From assembly GCA_964450715.1 (NCBI GenBank), contig CAYVFC010000035.1, forward strand, positions 1-61,657: a DNA stretch of 61,657 bases, read 5' to 3'. The DNA is from CAYVFC01 sp964450715 (GTDB lineage Bacteria > Myxococcota_A > Polyangia > Polyangiales > JAFGIB01). Shown here in pieces: positions 19,401 through 27,820 of this stretch. Below the pieces are notes generated by a model. It was given only the letters and a program-made list of their open reading frames with translations. It had not been told where the DNA came from and did no database searches. Position 1 is the first letter of the stretch, and each line of letters opens with the position of its first letter. The translations under genes were made by a program, and so were the position numbers.

Positions 19401-21287
19401 GTTGGCCAGCCGCAGCAGCTCGAGCTGTACCGACTCGTTCTTGACCAGCCTCAGGTTGCGCGCGGTACCGCGCCAGGAACCCTCGCCCACGAACAGCTCG
19501 ATCTGCTCGGCGTTGAGGGTAAAGCTCCGGCGATCCGCGCTGATCCGCGCGTCCAGGTGGAAGGTATCCTTGCCCTGCAGCGTCACGTTGCCGACCGCGG
19601 TGTACTCGCTCGGCCCTCCCTGCACGGTTAGCACGGGATCGCCGAGCGGATACTTGGCGACCTTGACCTCCGTCCCGCGGACCTTCAGGTTTAAACGGGG
19701 TAAATCCGGGTCACCGTGTGCGCTTCCCACCAGCTCCAGCCGCTTGGCGCTGAGCGGTCCCTGGCGGAAATCGTGCAGCACCACCCGCCCGTCGAAATCG
19801 AGCCGGCGCCGGCCCTCGGCCGGCGTGATCACCCTGAGATCGGCCTCCAGCCTACCTTGGGCGCCGGCCAGCTGCTGCCGCAGATTGCTATCCTTTCCCA
19901 CCTCCGGGATGCCGGCGCGCACCCGCATGTCGACCTTTCCGTCGAAGTAGACCGACCCGCTGCCGGAGATCCGGGTCGCGCGGGAACGAGAGCTCACGCT
20001 GTCGACGCGAAACCTCTGCTCCTCCAGTGCGCCACGAACTTCCAGGGCGGGTACGGCTACCCCGGAGTAGACCAGTGGCTCGACCTGCAACAGCACCCGC
20101 GGGTGCTGCTCGCCGGGCTCGAGCCTGAGCTCGGCCCGGCCGGCCGCCTCGACGGCCGGAGCCTTGCCGGCCAGCTTGTCGAGCTCGAGCCCCTCGCTCG
20201 TCACAGCGACCGACACCCCGCGGCTCTCGGACAGCTCGCCCTCGACGGCCGCGTTTCCGGCCCGGCTCTGCAGTTGCGCGCTCAGGCGCAGCTCCTGCAC
20301 GGGTCCCCGCAGGGTGAAGGTGCCGGTCAAGGGCGCGTCCAGCGTCCGCGCCCACTCGAAACCGAGCCCGGCCAGCGTGTCCGGGGTGACCGGCGAGCAG
20401 AGCACCTGCAGATCGAGCTCGCTCTCGGGTTCGCCCGCCGGCGGCACGTCCCCGGTCGCTTCCTGCTCGCCGCCGTCCTCTGGCGGCGGCCCCGCGCTCT
20501 GCTCCGCCCGATCGGGCAGCGCATACACGATGGAAGCGGTAGCCCGCTCCTGCTCGCGGCTGGCGTTGAGCTGCAGCCGAACGCCCACCTTGGCGTCGCT
20601 ACCCACCACGCCGGCCAGATCCTCCACCCTGGCCTCGAACCCGAACGGTTCCACGAAGGTGCCGCTGGCCTGGTCGATGCCGAACTCGACCTCGCGGGCG
20701 ATGTCCAACCGCCCGCGCAAGTGGACGTCATGCACGCGCAGCCCCTGCAGCCCGAGGAAGTCGCCGTAGACGGTCAAATCCGAGATAACCATCCCGTCCA
20801 CCACCACGTGGAGCGGCTCGCCACTCGGCTGCTCGTCGGGCGACGCCTGCCGAGCCGATTCGAAGCTCTCGAGCAGCGTCGGCAGCCCGCTCTCGGTCCG
20901 GATGAATCTCAGATGGCCGCCCGTCAGCACGGCGCTCTGGAAACGCAGCTTCCCCTCGTTCCACAGCGCGCTCAAGTCCGGTCGAAGCTCCAGCCGATCG
21001 GCCGTCACGATGCGCACTCCGTCCGGATCGAACAGCGCCGCGTGCCGGGCCACTACCCGCCCCGGCCCCATCTGCTCGATGCGGCCGATCGCCAACCTTC
21101 CCCGCACCTCACCGGAAACGAAGTCGGTCAGCAGATCGCTCGCCGCCCGACGCGCGAGATCGGTGCGCAGGTGTATCGCCGCGCTGGTGACCAGCGCTAC
21201 CGTCGAGACGATGAGCCATAAAAGCAGGCGGCCCAGAAACCGTGCGACTCGCTTGGCCAGAACCCGTCTCCGCTGCCTTTTCGGCAA
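16494..21287 (-). CDS. TamB-like translocation/assembly module protein (DUF490)
   Basis: 1597 aa, a size typical of TamB/AsmA-like bridge proteins that span the periplasm and move phospholipid or assist outer-membrane protein assembly. One N-terminal signal-anchor (LLLWLIVSTVALVTSAAIHL) follows a basic stretch. A very long beta-rich region with repeated 'L.G...G.v' patterns comes next. The C-terminal DUF490 block includes YVDFQRGTFEALGKSFEINRGSLTFDG, PEVALTATYSPD, PEISFTSEQCE, and the terminal LRFPYDLVWTGKIAPPQNWGTDILWE. The Ala/Pro/Gly insert just before the C terminus is unusual. No TamA/BamA-type partner is in the window. The start at 21287 gives a clean basic-hydrophobic N terminus. Confidence 0.88.
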   Translation of the reverse strand: MPKRQRRRVLAKRVARFLGRLLLWLIVSTVALVTSAAIHLRTDLARRAASDLLTDFVSGEVRGRLAIGRIEQMGPGRVVARHAALFDPDGVRIVTADRLELRPDLSALWNEGKLRFQSAVLTGGHLRFIRTESGLPTLLESFESARQASPDEQPSGEPLHVVVDGMVISDLTVYGDFLGLQGLRVHDVHLRGRLDIAREVEFGIDQASGTFVEPFGFEARVEDLAGVVGSDAKVGVRLQLNASREQERATASIVYALPDRAEQSAGPPPEDGGEQEATGDVPPAGEPESELDLQVLCSPVTPDTLAGLGFEWARTLDAPLTGTFTLRGPVQELRLSAQLQSRAGNAAVEGELSESRGVSVAVTSEGLELDKLAGKAPAVEAAGRAELRLEPGEQHPRVLLQVEPLVYSGVAVPALEVRGALEEQRFRVDSVSSRSRATRISGSGSVYFDGKVDMRVRAGIPEVGKDSNLRQQLAGAQGRLEADLRVITPAEGRRRLDFDGRVVLHDFRQGPLSAKRLELVGSAHGDPDLPRLNLKVRGTEVKVAKYPLGDPVLTVQGGPSEYTAVGNVTLQGKDTFHLDARISADRRSFTLNAEQIELFVGEGSWRGTARNLRLVKNESVQLELLRLANRSQRLEVNGTVRFRGPDEIIAQLQDFDLEAVRALLGEDFPVKKGRADTRVEIRGDLKDPEVLLQGALRDGGLYGLQDLQGVYFVTYREGSFEVDAEATVTDRGLVNVTGSGTLDPTVRDPWQLLDSASFGLAFSADELDLTLIEQLTGQPMPGWSGRLSGKMQASGDRRNPQLHGQLQVHSLALPGIEPLTVEATVDYQDTSLNVGADASDASGPLISATLDTRIESQQLADGAAYLKQKLRQGPWTLSGHLPLRRLDRLPLTAARGRALPVALSADFQLVNQQGAVSSEIGFEARWAEPFRSTPCAGVRLPSLTGRAVLHRGQTHFNASAYLDEQQFANLEGSVGTEVEHWLRTGELSGPRALSLGGQIEVESFQGFPWLCEWGEGKLSASFDLHDLFTEKASGNANVFSEFLPLPVIEPEKRPWQKKRTEQSRPCGTDPVNTALSVNADERRIEISGNLSGCGGGSALLIGQAPVRWSSGRLLPHRAEDRPLQLKAELDEVQLRPLLRMIPGVHDGSASASGSLRATGKRGQARVDGSVAVRSGEIKIASTGQQLTDVSGRFIFRGNWLQVERLSASDGEGWLRTSGGIGFQGLVPNSARLALRAEQFPVRREGADLAWLSGGAQLETEIGPSRAASSLYLQNLQVRLPEQSGRSLRALDPHPDVEIVGVEQEEAERGSLYVIQINVDGSEGFWVRRTDFAARVEAALDVIYVEPELRVGGYVDFQRGTFEALGKSFEINRGSLTFDGSSEINPEVALTATYSPDSAGSSPVVVTVTGTMQQPEISFTSEQCEGEHGGLVMLIADRCALGESDMMADAGAQQDALVAGMMGGVLTLGTSGVRNKLGGLIPKPILQSRQQAYSGDRVYRVGAGVNADSLIPPFLRGIVKGAYLESAYARTTSSTNAGSAQAEGGAAPAPGAGGVPPGEEPGVGALDFLLELRFPYDLVWTGKIAPPQNWGTDILWEP

Positions 21288-21496
21288 GCGCTCCGAGTGC
21301 GCCCACCGCCTTGGTAAAGGTATATCCTGTCGCCGCCGCCGACGCTACCTGCACAACCACAACCGCCACCGGGCGCCGCGATGGCGTCAATCTCGGGAAA
21401 AAGAGCTGCAGCACGTACCAGAACGGCAGCGCGACCGAGGCGAACAGCTCCAGCGCGGCGCCCACGTAGCGGTCCTCGGGGAATAAGTGGGTTCGC

Positions 21497-21958
21497 TCAG
21501 TCGATCTCCGGCATCAGCGCCCATTTGATGAACCAGCCGTCGTCTCCATCCTCGCGATCGAGGCAGACGATGCCGCCGTTCTGGAACCTGAACACGCGCC
21601 GGTCGCTCGAGCCGGTGATCAGGAAGGAGGCTAGCCTCTCCAGAAACGGCAGGTGGCCCACCAACATCAGATCGGCTTGGGGCTGCAGCGCTCCGGCCAG
21701 GGAGGCGACGTCGTCCATGGGGTTGATGCCGGCCCGCTGCTCGACGCCGTCGGGCGGCCCGAGCGCGGTGGCCAGGATCTCGGCGGTCTGCGCCGCCCGC
21801 TTCTTGCCGCTGTGCTCGATACGGGAGACGCGAACCTGATAGCCCTTGGCCACCCCGGCGATACGTTCCACGTCTGCCTTGCCCCCGGCCGAGAGGCTTC
21901 GTTCCAGGTCCACGTCCTCGGACAGGGCCTCGCCGTGCTGTACCAGGAAAAGCGCCAT
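21497..21958 (-). CDS. sixA: SixA-type phosphohistidine phosphatase
   Basis: 153 aa, the normal SixA length, histidine-phosphatase fold. The catalytic His is in LVQHGEA; the usual Arg of 'RHG' is Gln, a substitution that occurs in SixA-like proteins. The second active-site His is in LMLVGHLPFLERLA. VSRIEHSGKKRAAQTAEIL is the 'S...RA.qTAe' landmark. SixA removes phosphate from His residues of phosphorelay or PTS proteins; the target here is unknown. The gap of 209 nt to the TamB-like gene contains a hydrophobic frame on the same strand that I could not support as a gene. Confidence 0.85.
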   Translation of the reverse strand: MALFLVQHGEALSEDVDLERSLSAGGKADVERIAGVAKGYQVRVSRIEHSGKKRAAQTAEILATALGPPDGVEQRAGINPMDDVASLAGALQPQADLMLVGHLPFLERLASFLITGSSDRRVFRFQNGGIVCLDREDGDDGWFIKWALMPEID

Positions 21959-22031
21959 CTCCCTCTCCCTCCTCTTTTTATCAGCGTACTATCGAAGGCT
22001 CCGCGGGCGCAACCGGCAGCGGCCTGCGTCC

Positions 22032-23102
22032 TCACCCCTCGACGCGGGCAAGGTCCTGCACCATCAGCGCCAGGCCAGAGACCACTCGCGCCAGCCGATC
22101 GTAGTCGAGCTTGTCCGGCGTATCCTGGCGCGTATGGTAGTGCGGGTAGCGGAAGGGGGCGGTGTCGGTGATCATCAGCGCCGGGTATCCTTGCTGCCAG
22201 AACGACCAGTGGTCCGACCAGGAAACGCCCATCACCCAGCCCGGCAACGCCGCGCCCTCGGAGGGAAAGGCCGCGCGTCGCCGAAAGGAGGCCAGGCTCC
22301 GCCGCAACAGGGCGCGCGAAGAGATGTTGCCGATAAAACCGATGAAGTGGCCCGTGTCCGGGTAGAAGAAGCCGAGGGGAGGCGGGTAGTGCTGGCTGGC
22401 CGGCTCGTCCGTGTAAAAGCCGATGGTTTCCAGCGAGAACATGGCCGTCATCCTCTCGCCGCGCCCGCGCGTACGCGCGGCGTAGACCCGGCTTCCCATC
22501 TCCGCGGTCTGGAAGAAGGGCGGCTCCTCGTTCACGAAGGCGACCAGCCGCACGGTGCGATCGAGCCCCTGCCCGCGAAGCAACCGGCCGAGCTCCAGCA
22601 GCGCGGCCACGCCCGAGCCGTTGTCGTTCGCACCCGGGCTTCCCATCACCGAATCGTAATGGGCGCCCAACAGGACGATCTCCTCCGCGAGCCGGGTGCC
22701 TTCCAGCTCGACCTCGAGGTTGCGCACCTCTAGCCTTACCGGGCCGCTCGAAACCGCCCCGGCGGCGACGCCGTGGGACAGGCCGTCGATATCGAAGCGC
22801 TGCGAGGAGACGCGATAGCCGATTCCGGTAAACGTTTGATCGATGTAGTTCGCCGACGCCTCCAGCTGCTGCGGCAGCCAGATGTTCCGCTCTCCGATCT
22901 TCTCGCCCAGCATCACCACGTGCTCGCGCAGCCGTTCGGCGAGCAGCCTCTGCTCCTGTTCGAGCGGCGGCAAGGGCCCCTGGTGCGATCTGCCGGGCAT
23001 GGCCGAAGTGTAGAGCAGGGGCCCCAGCAGGAGAAACGCCAGGCCGAACAACCGCGCGCCCAGCCAGAGCCAGCCGCGAAAGCCCCGCGGCGCTATCCGC
23101 AT
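22032..23102 (-). CDS. M28-family zinc peptidase, membrane-anchored
   Basis: About 356 aa. An N-terminal hydrophobic anchor (LFGLAFLLLGPLLYTSA) places the catalytic domain outside the cytoplasmic membrane. Zinc ligands of the M28 aminopeptidase fold are visible in order: GAHYDSV (His, Asp), GANDNGSGVAALLEL (bridging Asp), FVNEEPPFF (Glu-Glu), and ITDTAPFRYPHYHTRQDTPDKLD (Asp, then His). A TTG at 23114 is an alternative start, but the ATG at 23102 carries an adjacent AAAGGA. It is divergent from the large MopE-like gene across a 365-nt intergenic region. Confidence 0.88.
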   Translation of the reverse strand: MRIAPRGFRGWLWLGARLFGLAFLLLGPLLYTSAMPGRSHQGPLPPLEQEQRLLAERLREHVVMLGEKIGERNIWLPQQLEASANYIDQTFTGIGYRVSSQRFDIDGLSHGVAAGAVSSGPVRLEVRNLEVELEGTRLAEEIVLLGAHYDSVMGSPGANDNGSGVAALLELGRLLRGQGLDRTVRLVAFVNEEPPFFQTAEMGSRVYAARTRGRGERMTAMFSLETIGFYTDEPASQHYPPPLGFFYPDTGHFIGFIGNISSRALLRRSLASFRRRAAFPSEGAALPGWVMGVSWSDHWSFWQQGYPALMITDTAPFRYPHYHTRQDTPDKLDYDRLARVVSGLALMVQDLARVEG

Positions 23103-23467
23103 TCCTTTTAACAAGCCCCTGAACCCCGGCGCTCCGCTCCTGTTCGCCCGTGTAGCAGCTGCGCCGCCGCTTGACCATGTCGTATTCGGATCGATGGCGA
23201 TCGGTCCTGGGGGTTGCTACGGTTCCAGTGGGGCGGTGACGCGGGCCAGGACCGGGCGGGCCGGTATCGCGATCCGCTCGTTTCTGGGGATAACAGGCCA
23301 AAAAAATGGAAACCGCCGGCAGTGGCATCATTAATTATTGATGACGGTCACGAGAACCGGCCGGAGCCAGCCGCTGCTGGACACGGGCCGGAGGTCGTGT
23401 TGAACTCGGTCCCTATTGGATCCAGAATTGCTGGAATAGAAATGATTCCAAAAGGTTATCGGATCTC
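23103..23467. promoter_or_regulatory. divergent intergenic region with AT-rich palindrome
   Basis: No gene supported. It is less GC-rich toward the right. A near-perfect 18-bp palindrome, CATCATTAATTATTGATG (23326-23343, one mismatch in the 9-bp arms), is a plausible operator. AAAAGG upstream of 23468 is the likely ribosome binding site of the large lipoprotein gene. No confident promoter hexamers are seen. Confidence 0.4.
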
Positions 23468-26400
23468 ATGCCAGGCGCACCCGTGTTAAGTGTTCAAAAT
23501 CGAACAGTGTTACCGGCGGTTTTGCTAGCCCTGCTCACCGCGTGCAGCGTCTACGATTCCGGCCTACTCGAGGAAGCGATGCCCGACGGATCGATCTACC
23601 TGGACGGAGGCCTCGCCGGCTCGGGGGGAAGCGCCGCGGGAAGCGGCGGAGCCGGTGCTGGGGGTTCGAGCGGATCGAGCGGTAGCGGCGACGGCGGGAC
23701 GAGCGGCAGTAGCGGGAGCGGCGGCAGCAGCGGGTCGGGTCCCGAGGGCTGCGAGCCCACCGGCGACGACGACTGCCCCCTGAGCTGCCCCGAGGTGTGC
23801 GACGGGCAGGACAACGACTGCGACGGCAACACTGACGAGGGGGAAGACTGGGACGATCTGGGCCGACCCTGCAGCGTGGGTGTGGGCGGATGCCGCAATG
23901 ACGGTGTCTGGATCTGCGACCCGGAGGACCCGCTCGGACCCGCGGTGTGCGACGCCAAGGAGGGCGAACAGGAGCGGGAGACCTGCGACGGCGTCGACAA
24001 CAACTGCAACGGCACCATCGACGAGAACTTCCCGGACGCCGACGGCGACGCGGTGGCGGATTGCGTAGACGCCGACCGGGACGGCGACGGCGTGGCGAAT
24101 GCCGATGACAACTGCCCGCTGGTCGCCAACCCGGACCAAGTCAACAGCGATAGCGACGGGGACGGCGATGCTTGCGACGGCGACGCGGATGGCGACGGTA
24201 TCGACAACGACGACGACAACTGCCCACTGGCGGCCAACGCATCGCAGAGCGATCTGGACGGCGACGACCAGGGCGACGCCTGCGACCCGGACGACGACGG
24301 CGACGGGGTGAACGACAGCGAGGACAACTGCCCGGAGCTCGCCAGCGCGGACCAGACCGACAGCGACGGCGACGGCTTCGGCAACCCCTGCGACGACGAT
24401 GACGACAACGACGGGCTGACCGATGAAGCGGACAACTGCCCGCTGGCGGCCAACTCGTTGCAGGAAGACGCCGACTCGGACGGCAAGGGCGACGCCTGCG
24501 ACACCTGCCCGGCCATCGCCGACCCGGACCAGGAGGATGCCGACACCGACGGCCGGGGCGATCGGTGCGACAACTGCCCGTCGGTCGCCAACCCGGAGCA
24601 GACGGACACCGACGAGGATCTGCAGGGCAATGCCTGCGATCCGGATGACGACGGAGACGGCGTATCCGACGATGGAGACGAGAGCGGCAGCGGAAGCGAT
24701 AATCCCTGCGCTACCGGGCAGAGCGAGGGGTGCGACGACAACTGCCCGCTGGTACCCAACCCCGGCCAACAGGACTCGGACTCGGACGGCAAGGGCGACC
24801 TATGCGCTCTGGACGACGACGGGGACGGGATCCTGGACGACGGCGACGAGAGCGGCAGCACCACGGATAACCCGTGCAAAGACGCCTCGACGGACGACTG
24901 CGATGACAACTGTCCGACCGCGCCCAACCCGGACCAGTTGAACACCGATGGCGACGGCCTGGGCGACGTTTGCGACCCGGATGATGACGACGACGGAGAT
25001 CCGGACGGCAGCGACAACTGCCCGCTGCTGCCCAACCCGGACCAGGACGACAACGACGCGGACGGAGCGGGGGACGTCTGCGACGACGACGATGACAACG
25101 ACGGGGATACGGACGGCAGCGACTGCGCGCCGTTCGACGAGGTCGTCTTCCACGGCGCACCGGACGAGCTGTGCAACGGCGTGGACAACGACTGCGACGG
25201 AGAGACCGACGAGGATTTCCCCGAGGGGGCGACCACCTGCGGTCTCGGCGTCTGCGTGGCGGATGGCACCACCACCTGCATCGACGGCGAACAGATTATC
25301 AACTGCACGCCGGGGGACCCGACCGGCGACGACGCGAACTGCGACGACCTCGACGACAACTGCGACGGAGAGACCGACGAAGGATACCCGGCGGATTCGA
25401 GCTGCGGGCAGGGGTACTGCCAGGCCAACAACACCCCCTCGTTCTGCAGCGGCGGGCGGGTCACCGCTTGCCAGCCGGCGGAGCCGCTTCCCTCGGACGC
25501 CACCTGCGACAACCTGGACGACAACTGCGACGGCGAAACCGACGAGGAATATGGCGTACAACCGGCTACCTGCGGGACGGGCGCTTGCACGGCCGCCGGC
25601 ACCAAGACCTGCCTCGACGGCGAGGAGCAGGTCGACTGCACGCCGGGAGACCCGTCCGGCGACGACGCGAACTGCGACGGCTTGGACGACAACTGTGACG
25701 GCGAGACCGACGAGGGGTACCAGCCGGACGACAGCTGCGGGTCGGGCTACTGCCAGACGACCAACACGCCCTCGTCCTGTTCCGGCGGGATCGAGACCGC
25801 CTGCCAGCCCGGTGGCGCGCTTTCCGGCGATGACACCACCTGCGACAACGTGGACGACGACTGCGACGGGGTAACCGACGACGACGTCGACTGCTGGATC
25901 GAGTTTCCGTATGTCCCGAGCAACTTCGATCCAGCGCTGCTCGATCCGGCCGGCGCGCCGCTGCTGACCGTGCTCGACTGCGCGGCGACCTATGACTCGA
26001 GCAACCCGGGCGACTTCTCCGGTTGGTGCGGACAGGATCCGCCCAGCGTGCTGGAAATCGAGAACGCCGGAAGCCCGGACCTGGTGGTGCTCACGCTGGC
26101 GCACCTGCAGATGACGGGGTCGCTGACCATCACCGGCGACCGGCCGGTGGTGCTGGCCGTGTTCGGCGACGCCTCCATTTCGGGCTCGGTCCACGCGGAC
26201 GCCGCGGCACGCTCGGCCGGTCCGGGAGCGGACCATTCGGGCTGCCATAGCGACATGGACGGAGGCAACGCCACCGACGACCCGGCAGGCGCCTGCGGTG
26301 GGGCGGGCGGCGTGTTCGGCACTGCCGGCGGTACCGGGGGCAGGGGACAGCTAGGCTGTAACAGCGGCCCCTCGGGCGGCTCGCCCATAGGCTTGGAAAC

Positions 26401-27010
26401 GCTCGCGCCCCTGATGGGAGGCTGCTCGGGCGGGCGCGGCGGATACGGCGGACGGGGAGCCACCGATCTGCGCTGGGGCGGCGGTGGCGGCGGTGCGGTG
26501 CAGATCTCGGTGGCGGGCGAGCTGGCGCTCATCGGCAGCGTCACGGCCAATGGCGCTGGCGGGCAACAGGCCGGAAACGAGCAGGACGGCGGCGGCGGCG
26601 GCGGGTCGGGCGGCGCCATTCTGCTGGAGGGCGACAGCGTGACGATCGACACCGCAGCCGTGGTCACGGCTAATGGCGGCGGCGGCGGCGAGGGAAGCAA
26701 CGGCAACGCGGCCACCGGAAACCCGGGCTGCGATGGTACGGCCGACGCGGTTCAGGCGTGCGGGGGTAGCGGAGCGTCGAGCTGGGGAGGCGATGGAGGC
26801 CAGGGGGTCGCGCTGACGGCCGACTCCATCGACGGCGGCAACGGCATCTGCCAGGACCTCTGGCCCACCGACTGTATCTTCACCAACTCCGGCCGCGGCG
26901 CGGGAGGCGGCGGCGGTGGCGGAAGCGCCGGCCGTATCCGGCTAAACTCGCCCAACGCTTGCACCGTCAGCGGAACAGTCAGCCCCGCTGTGTCCAACGG
27001 CTGCTCGTGA
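23468..27010 (+). CDS. giant MopE / thrombospondin-type-3 repeat lipoprotein
   Basis: 1180 aa. The lipobox LLTAC (Cys26) is followed by a Gly/Ser-rich linker (about 45-95). Seven MopE-type motifs (C-D-x-x-D-N/D-D/N-C-D/N-G-x-x-D-E) flank a block of nine DNCP/DTCP-centred thrombospondin type-3 repeats rich in DxDxDG calcium-binding loops. The C-terminal third (from IEFPYVPSNFDPALL) is a beta-solenoid-like Gly-rich region (GGCSGGRGGYGGRG, GGGGGGSGGAILLEG) typical of myxobacterial surface proteins. Probably a calcium-loaded outer-surface protein with structural or adhesive function. The Asp/Cys repeats produce long spurious antisense frames. It ends at a palindrome (27074-27096). Confidence 0.85.
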   Translation: MPGAPVLSVQNRTVLPAVLLALLTACSVYDSGLLEEAMPDGSIYLDGGLAGSGGSAAGSGGAGAGGSSGSSGSGDGGTSGSSGSGGSSGSGPEGCEPTGDDDCPLSCPEVCDGQDNDCDGNTDEGEDWDDLGRPCSVGVGGCRNDGVWICDPEDPLGPAVCDAKEGEQERETCDGVDNNCNGTIDENFPDADGDAVADCVDADRDGDGVANADDNCPLVANPDQVNSDSDGDGDACDGDADGDGIDNDDDNCPLAANASQSDLDGDDQGDACDPDDDGDGVNDSEDNCPELASADQTDSDGDGFGNPCDDDDDNDGLTDEADNCPLAANSLQEDADSDGKGDACDTCPAIADPDQEDADTDGRGDRCDNCPSVANPEQTDTDEDLQGNACDPDDDGDGVSDDGDESGSGSDNPCATGQSEGCDDNCPLVPNPGQQDSDSDGKGDLCALDDDGDGILDDGDESGSTTDNPCKDASTDDCDDNCPTAPNPDQLNTDGDGLGDVCDPDDDDDGDPDGSDNCPLLPNPDQDDNDADGAGDVCDDDDDNDGDTDGSDCAPFDEVVFHGAPDELCNGVDNDCDGETDEDFPEGATTCGLGVCVADGTTTCIDGEQIINCTPGDPTGDDANCDDLDDNCDGETDEGYPADSSCGQGYCQANNTPSFCSGGRVTACQPAEPLPSDATCDNLDDNCDGETDEEYGVQPATCGTGACTAAGTKTCLDGEEQVDCTPGDPSGDDANCDGLDDNCDGETDEGYQPDDSCGSGYCQTTNTPSSCSGGIETACQPGGALSGDDTTCDNVDDDCDGVTDDDVDCWIEFPYVPSNFDPALLDPAGAPLLTVLDCAATYDSSNPGDFSGWCGQDPPSVLEIENAGSPDLVVLTLAHLQMTGSLTITGDRPVVLAVFGDASISGSVHADAAARSAGPGADHSGCHSDMDGGNATDDPAGACGGAGGVFGTAGGTGGRGQLGCNSGPSGGSPIGLETLAPLMGGCSGGRGGYGGRGATDLRWGGGGGGAVQISVAGELALIGSVTANGAGGQQAGNEQDGGGGGGSGGAILLEGDSVTIDTAAVVTANGGGGGEGSNGNAATGNPGCDGTADAVQACGGSGASSWGGDGGQGVALTADSIDGGNGICQDLWPTDCIFTNSGRGAGGGGGGGSAGRIRLNSPNACTVSGTVSPAVSNGCS

Positions 27011-27073
27011 TCGCGGCGCGAGTTACAGTCAGCGCGTAATCGCGGCGCGGATACCGCCGCCCGGGAAAAAGTT

Positions 27074-27096
27074 GCCCGGGCAAAATTTGCCCGGGC
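27074..27096. terminator. perfect palindrome between convergent genes
   Basis: GCCCGGGCAAA, one A, then its exact reverse complement (27074-27096), between a plus gene ending at 27010 and a minus gene ending at 27134. The short AAA/TTT at the hairpin loop does not form a terminator U-run, but the position suggests a bidirectional 3'-end element. A third TTGCCCGGGCA-like copy is partly present just before it. Confidence 0.5.
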
Positions 27097-27133
27097 AGGC
27101 AAGGGTTGCTCGCTGAACTTTCGGACAGCGGCT

Positions 27134-27460
27134 CTATCTGTCGAGGCTATCCCCACCCGCCTTGGGCACGGGTCGAGCCATGTCCACCGTATCGCGCTCG
27201 AATATGTCGGGGTCGATCGACTCTGCTTTCGGTGCATCGGAGACAGAGCAGACGCCGAGCATCTCGGTGACCTCGCTCACGTCCACGCCTAGCTCTTCTT
27301 CCATCTTCTTCGCCAGCAGCAGCACCGCGTCGCGCAGGCTCCTTCTGCCCCTTCTCAGCTCGTGTATGCCGCTCGGTATCCGCCCGGGGTCAGGGGGCTG
27401 CGCGGAAACCGTCGGCCGGAGCTCCTGCTTGTTTGCCGGGATCTGTTTCTTCAGTGCCAT
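27134..27460 (-). CDS. conserved-looking hypothetical protein
   Basis: 108 aa, start MALKKQIPANKQ. AGAGGAG lies 8 nt before the ATG at 27460 (another ATG at 27466 is too close). No signal peptide or membrane segment. The middle is basic (IHELRRGRRSLRDAVLLLAKKMEEEL) and the C terminus acidic (SIDPDIFERDTVDMARPVPKAGGDSL). I do not recognise a family. A minus-oriented terminator-like hairpin lies 166 nt upstream, in what would be its leader. Confidence 0.5.
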   Translation of the reverse strand: MALKKQIPANKQELRPTVSAQPPDPGRIPSGIHELRRGRRSLRDAVLLLAKKMEEELGVDVSEVTEMLGVCSVSDAPKAESIDPDIFERDTVDMARPVPKAGGDSLDR

Positions 27461-27820
27461 CGACATCGCTCCTCTTATCCTCAATTTAGGCGATCCTTTG
27501 AGCAAGCTCTGTGCCAGATTTGGGCTGTTTGCGTGAACCGTCCGTGTCGTCATCCGCTCGTTCCTGAATACCCCGCTCTCAGGCCAATCCCGCACGCCGC
27601 CTGAAAGAGAACCCGGCCGGCGGGTAAAAAAAGGCGGCCGGGCGCTCGTTCTCAGCCCGACCCGGTCCGCCGAGCGGGCGGCATTTATTCCGTCCGTGAA
27701 GCGTGATACGGTTCGCTTCGTCGACGGTACCCGCGCCGGAACGACGAGCGCCGAACACTACTCGCTCATACCGGCTGCGCCGAGTCGAAGAAAACGCCGT
27801 AGCAGGGGAGTGCTCTGACC
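27461..27820. other. divergent intergenic region
   Basis: 360 nt between the 108-aa hypothetical gene (minus) and the alpha/beta hydrolase (plus). It holds the terminator-like hairpin at 27626-27662; nothing else is supported. Confidence 0.5.
27626..27662 (-). terminator. minus-oriented intrinsic-terminator-like hairpin upstream of a gene
   Basis: On the minus strand, GGTCGGGC pairs with GCCCGGCC (8 bp, one G-U) around an 11-nt loop, then GCC and seven U residues. It precedes rather than follows the 108-aa gene (start 27460), which suits a leader attenuator or the end of a small RNA. Confidence 0.5.

Noticed and set aside
21109..21465. Hydrophobic 118-aa minus frame between sixA and the TamB-like gene
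   Set aside because: Half of it overlaps the TamB-like N terminus in another frame and no ribosome binding site or family is seen; the hydrophobic start is suggestive but not enough.
23564..25692. Long antisense frames (401 and 698 aa) opposite the MopE/TSP3 gene
   Set aside because: They arise from the Asp/Cys/Gly codon repeats on the other strand; composition is Ser/Pro or Val/Ala repeats with no start signal or domain.
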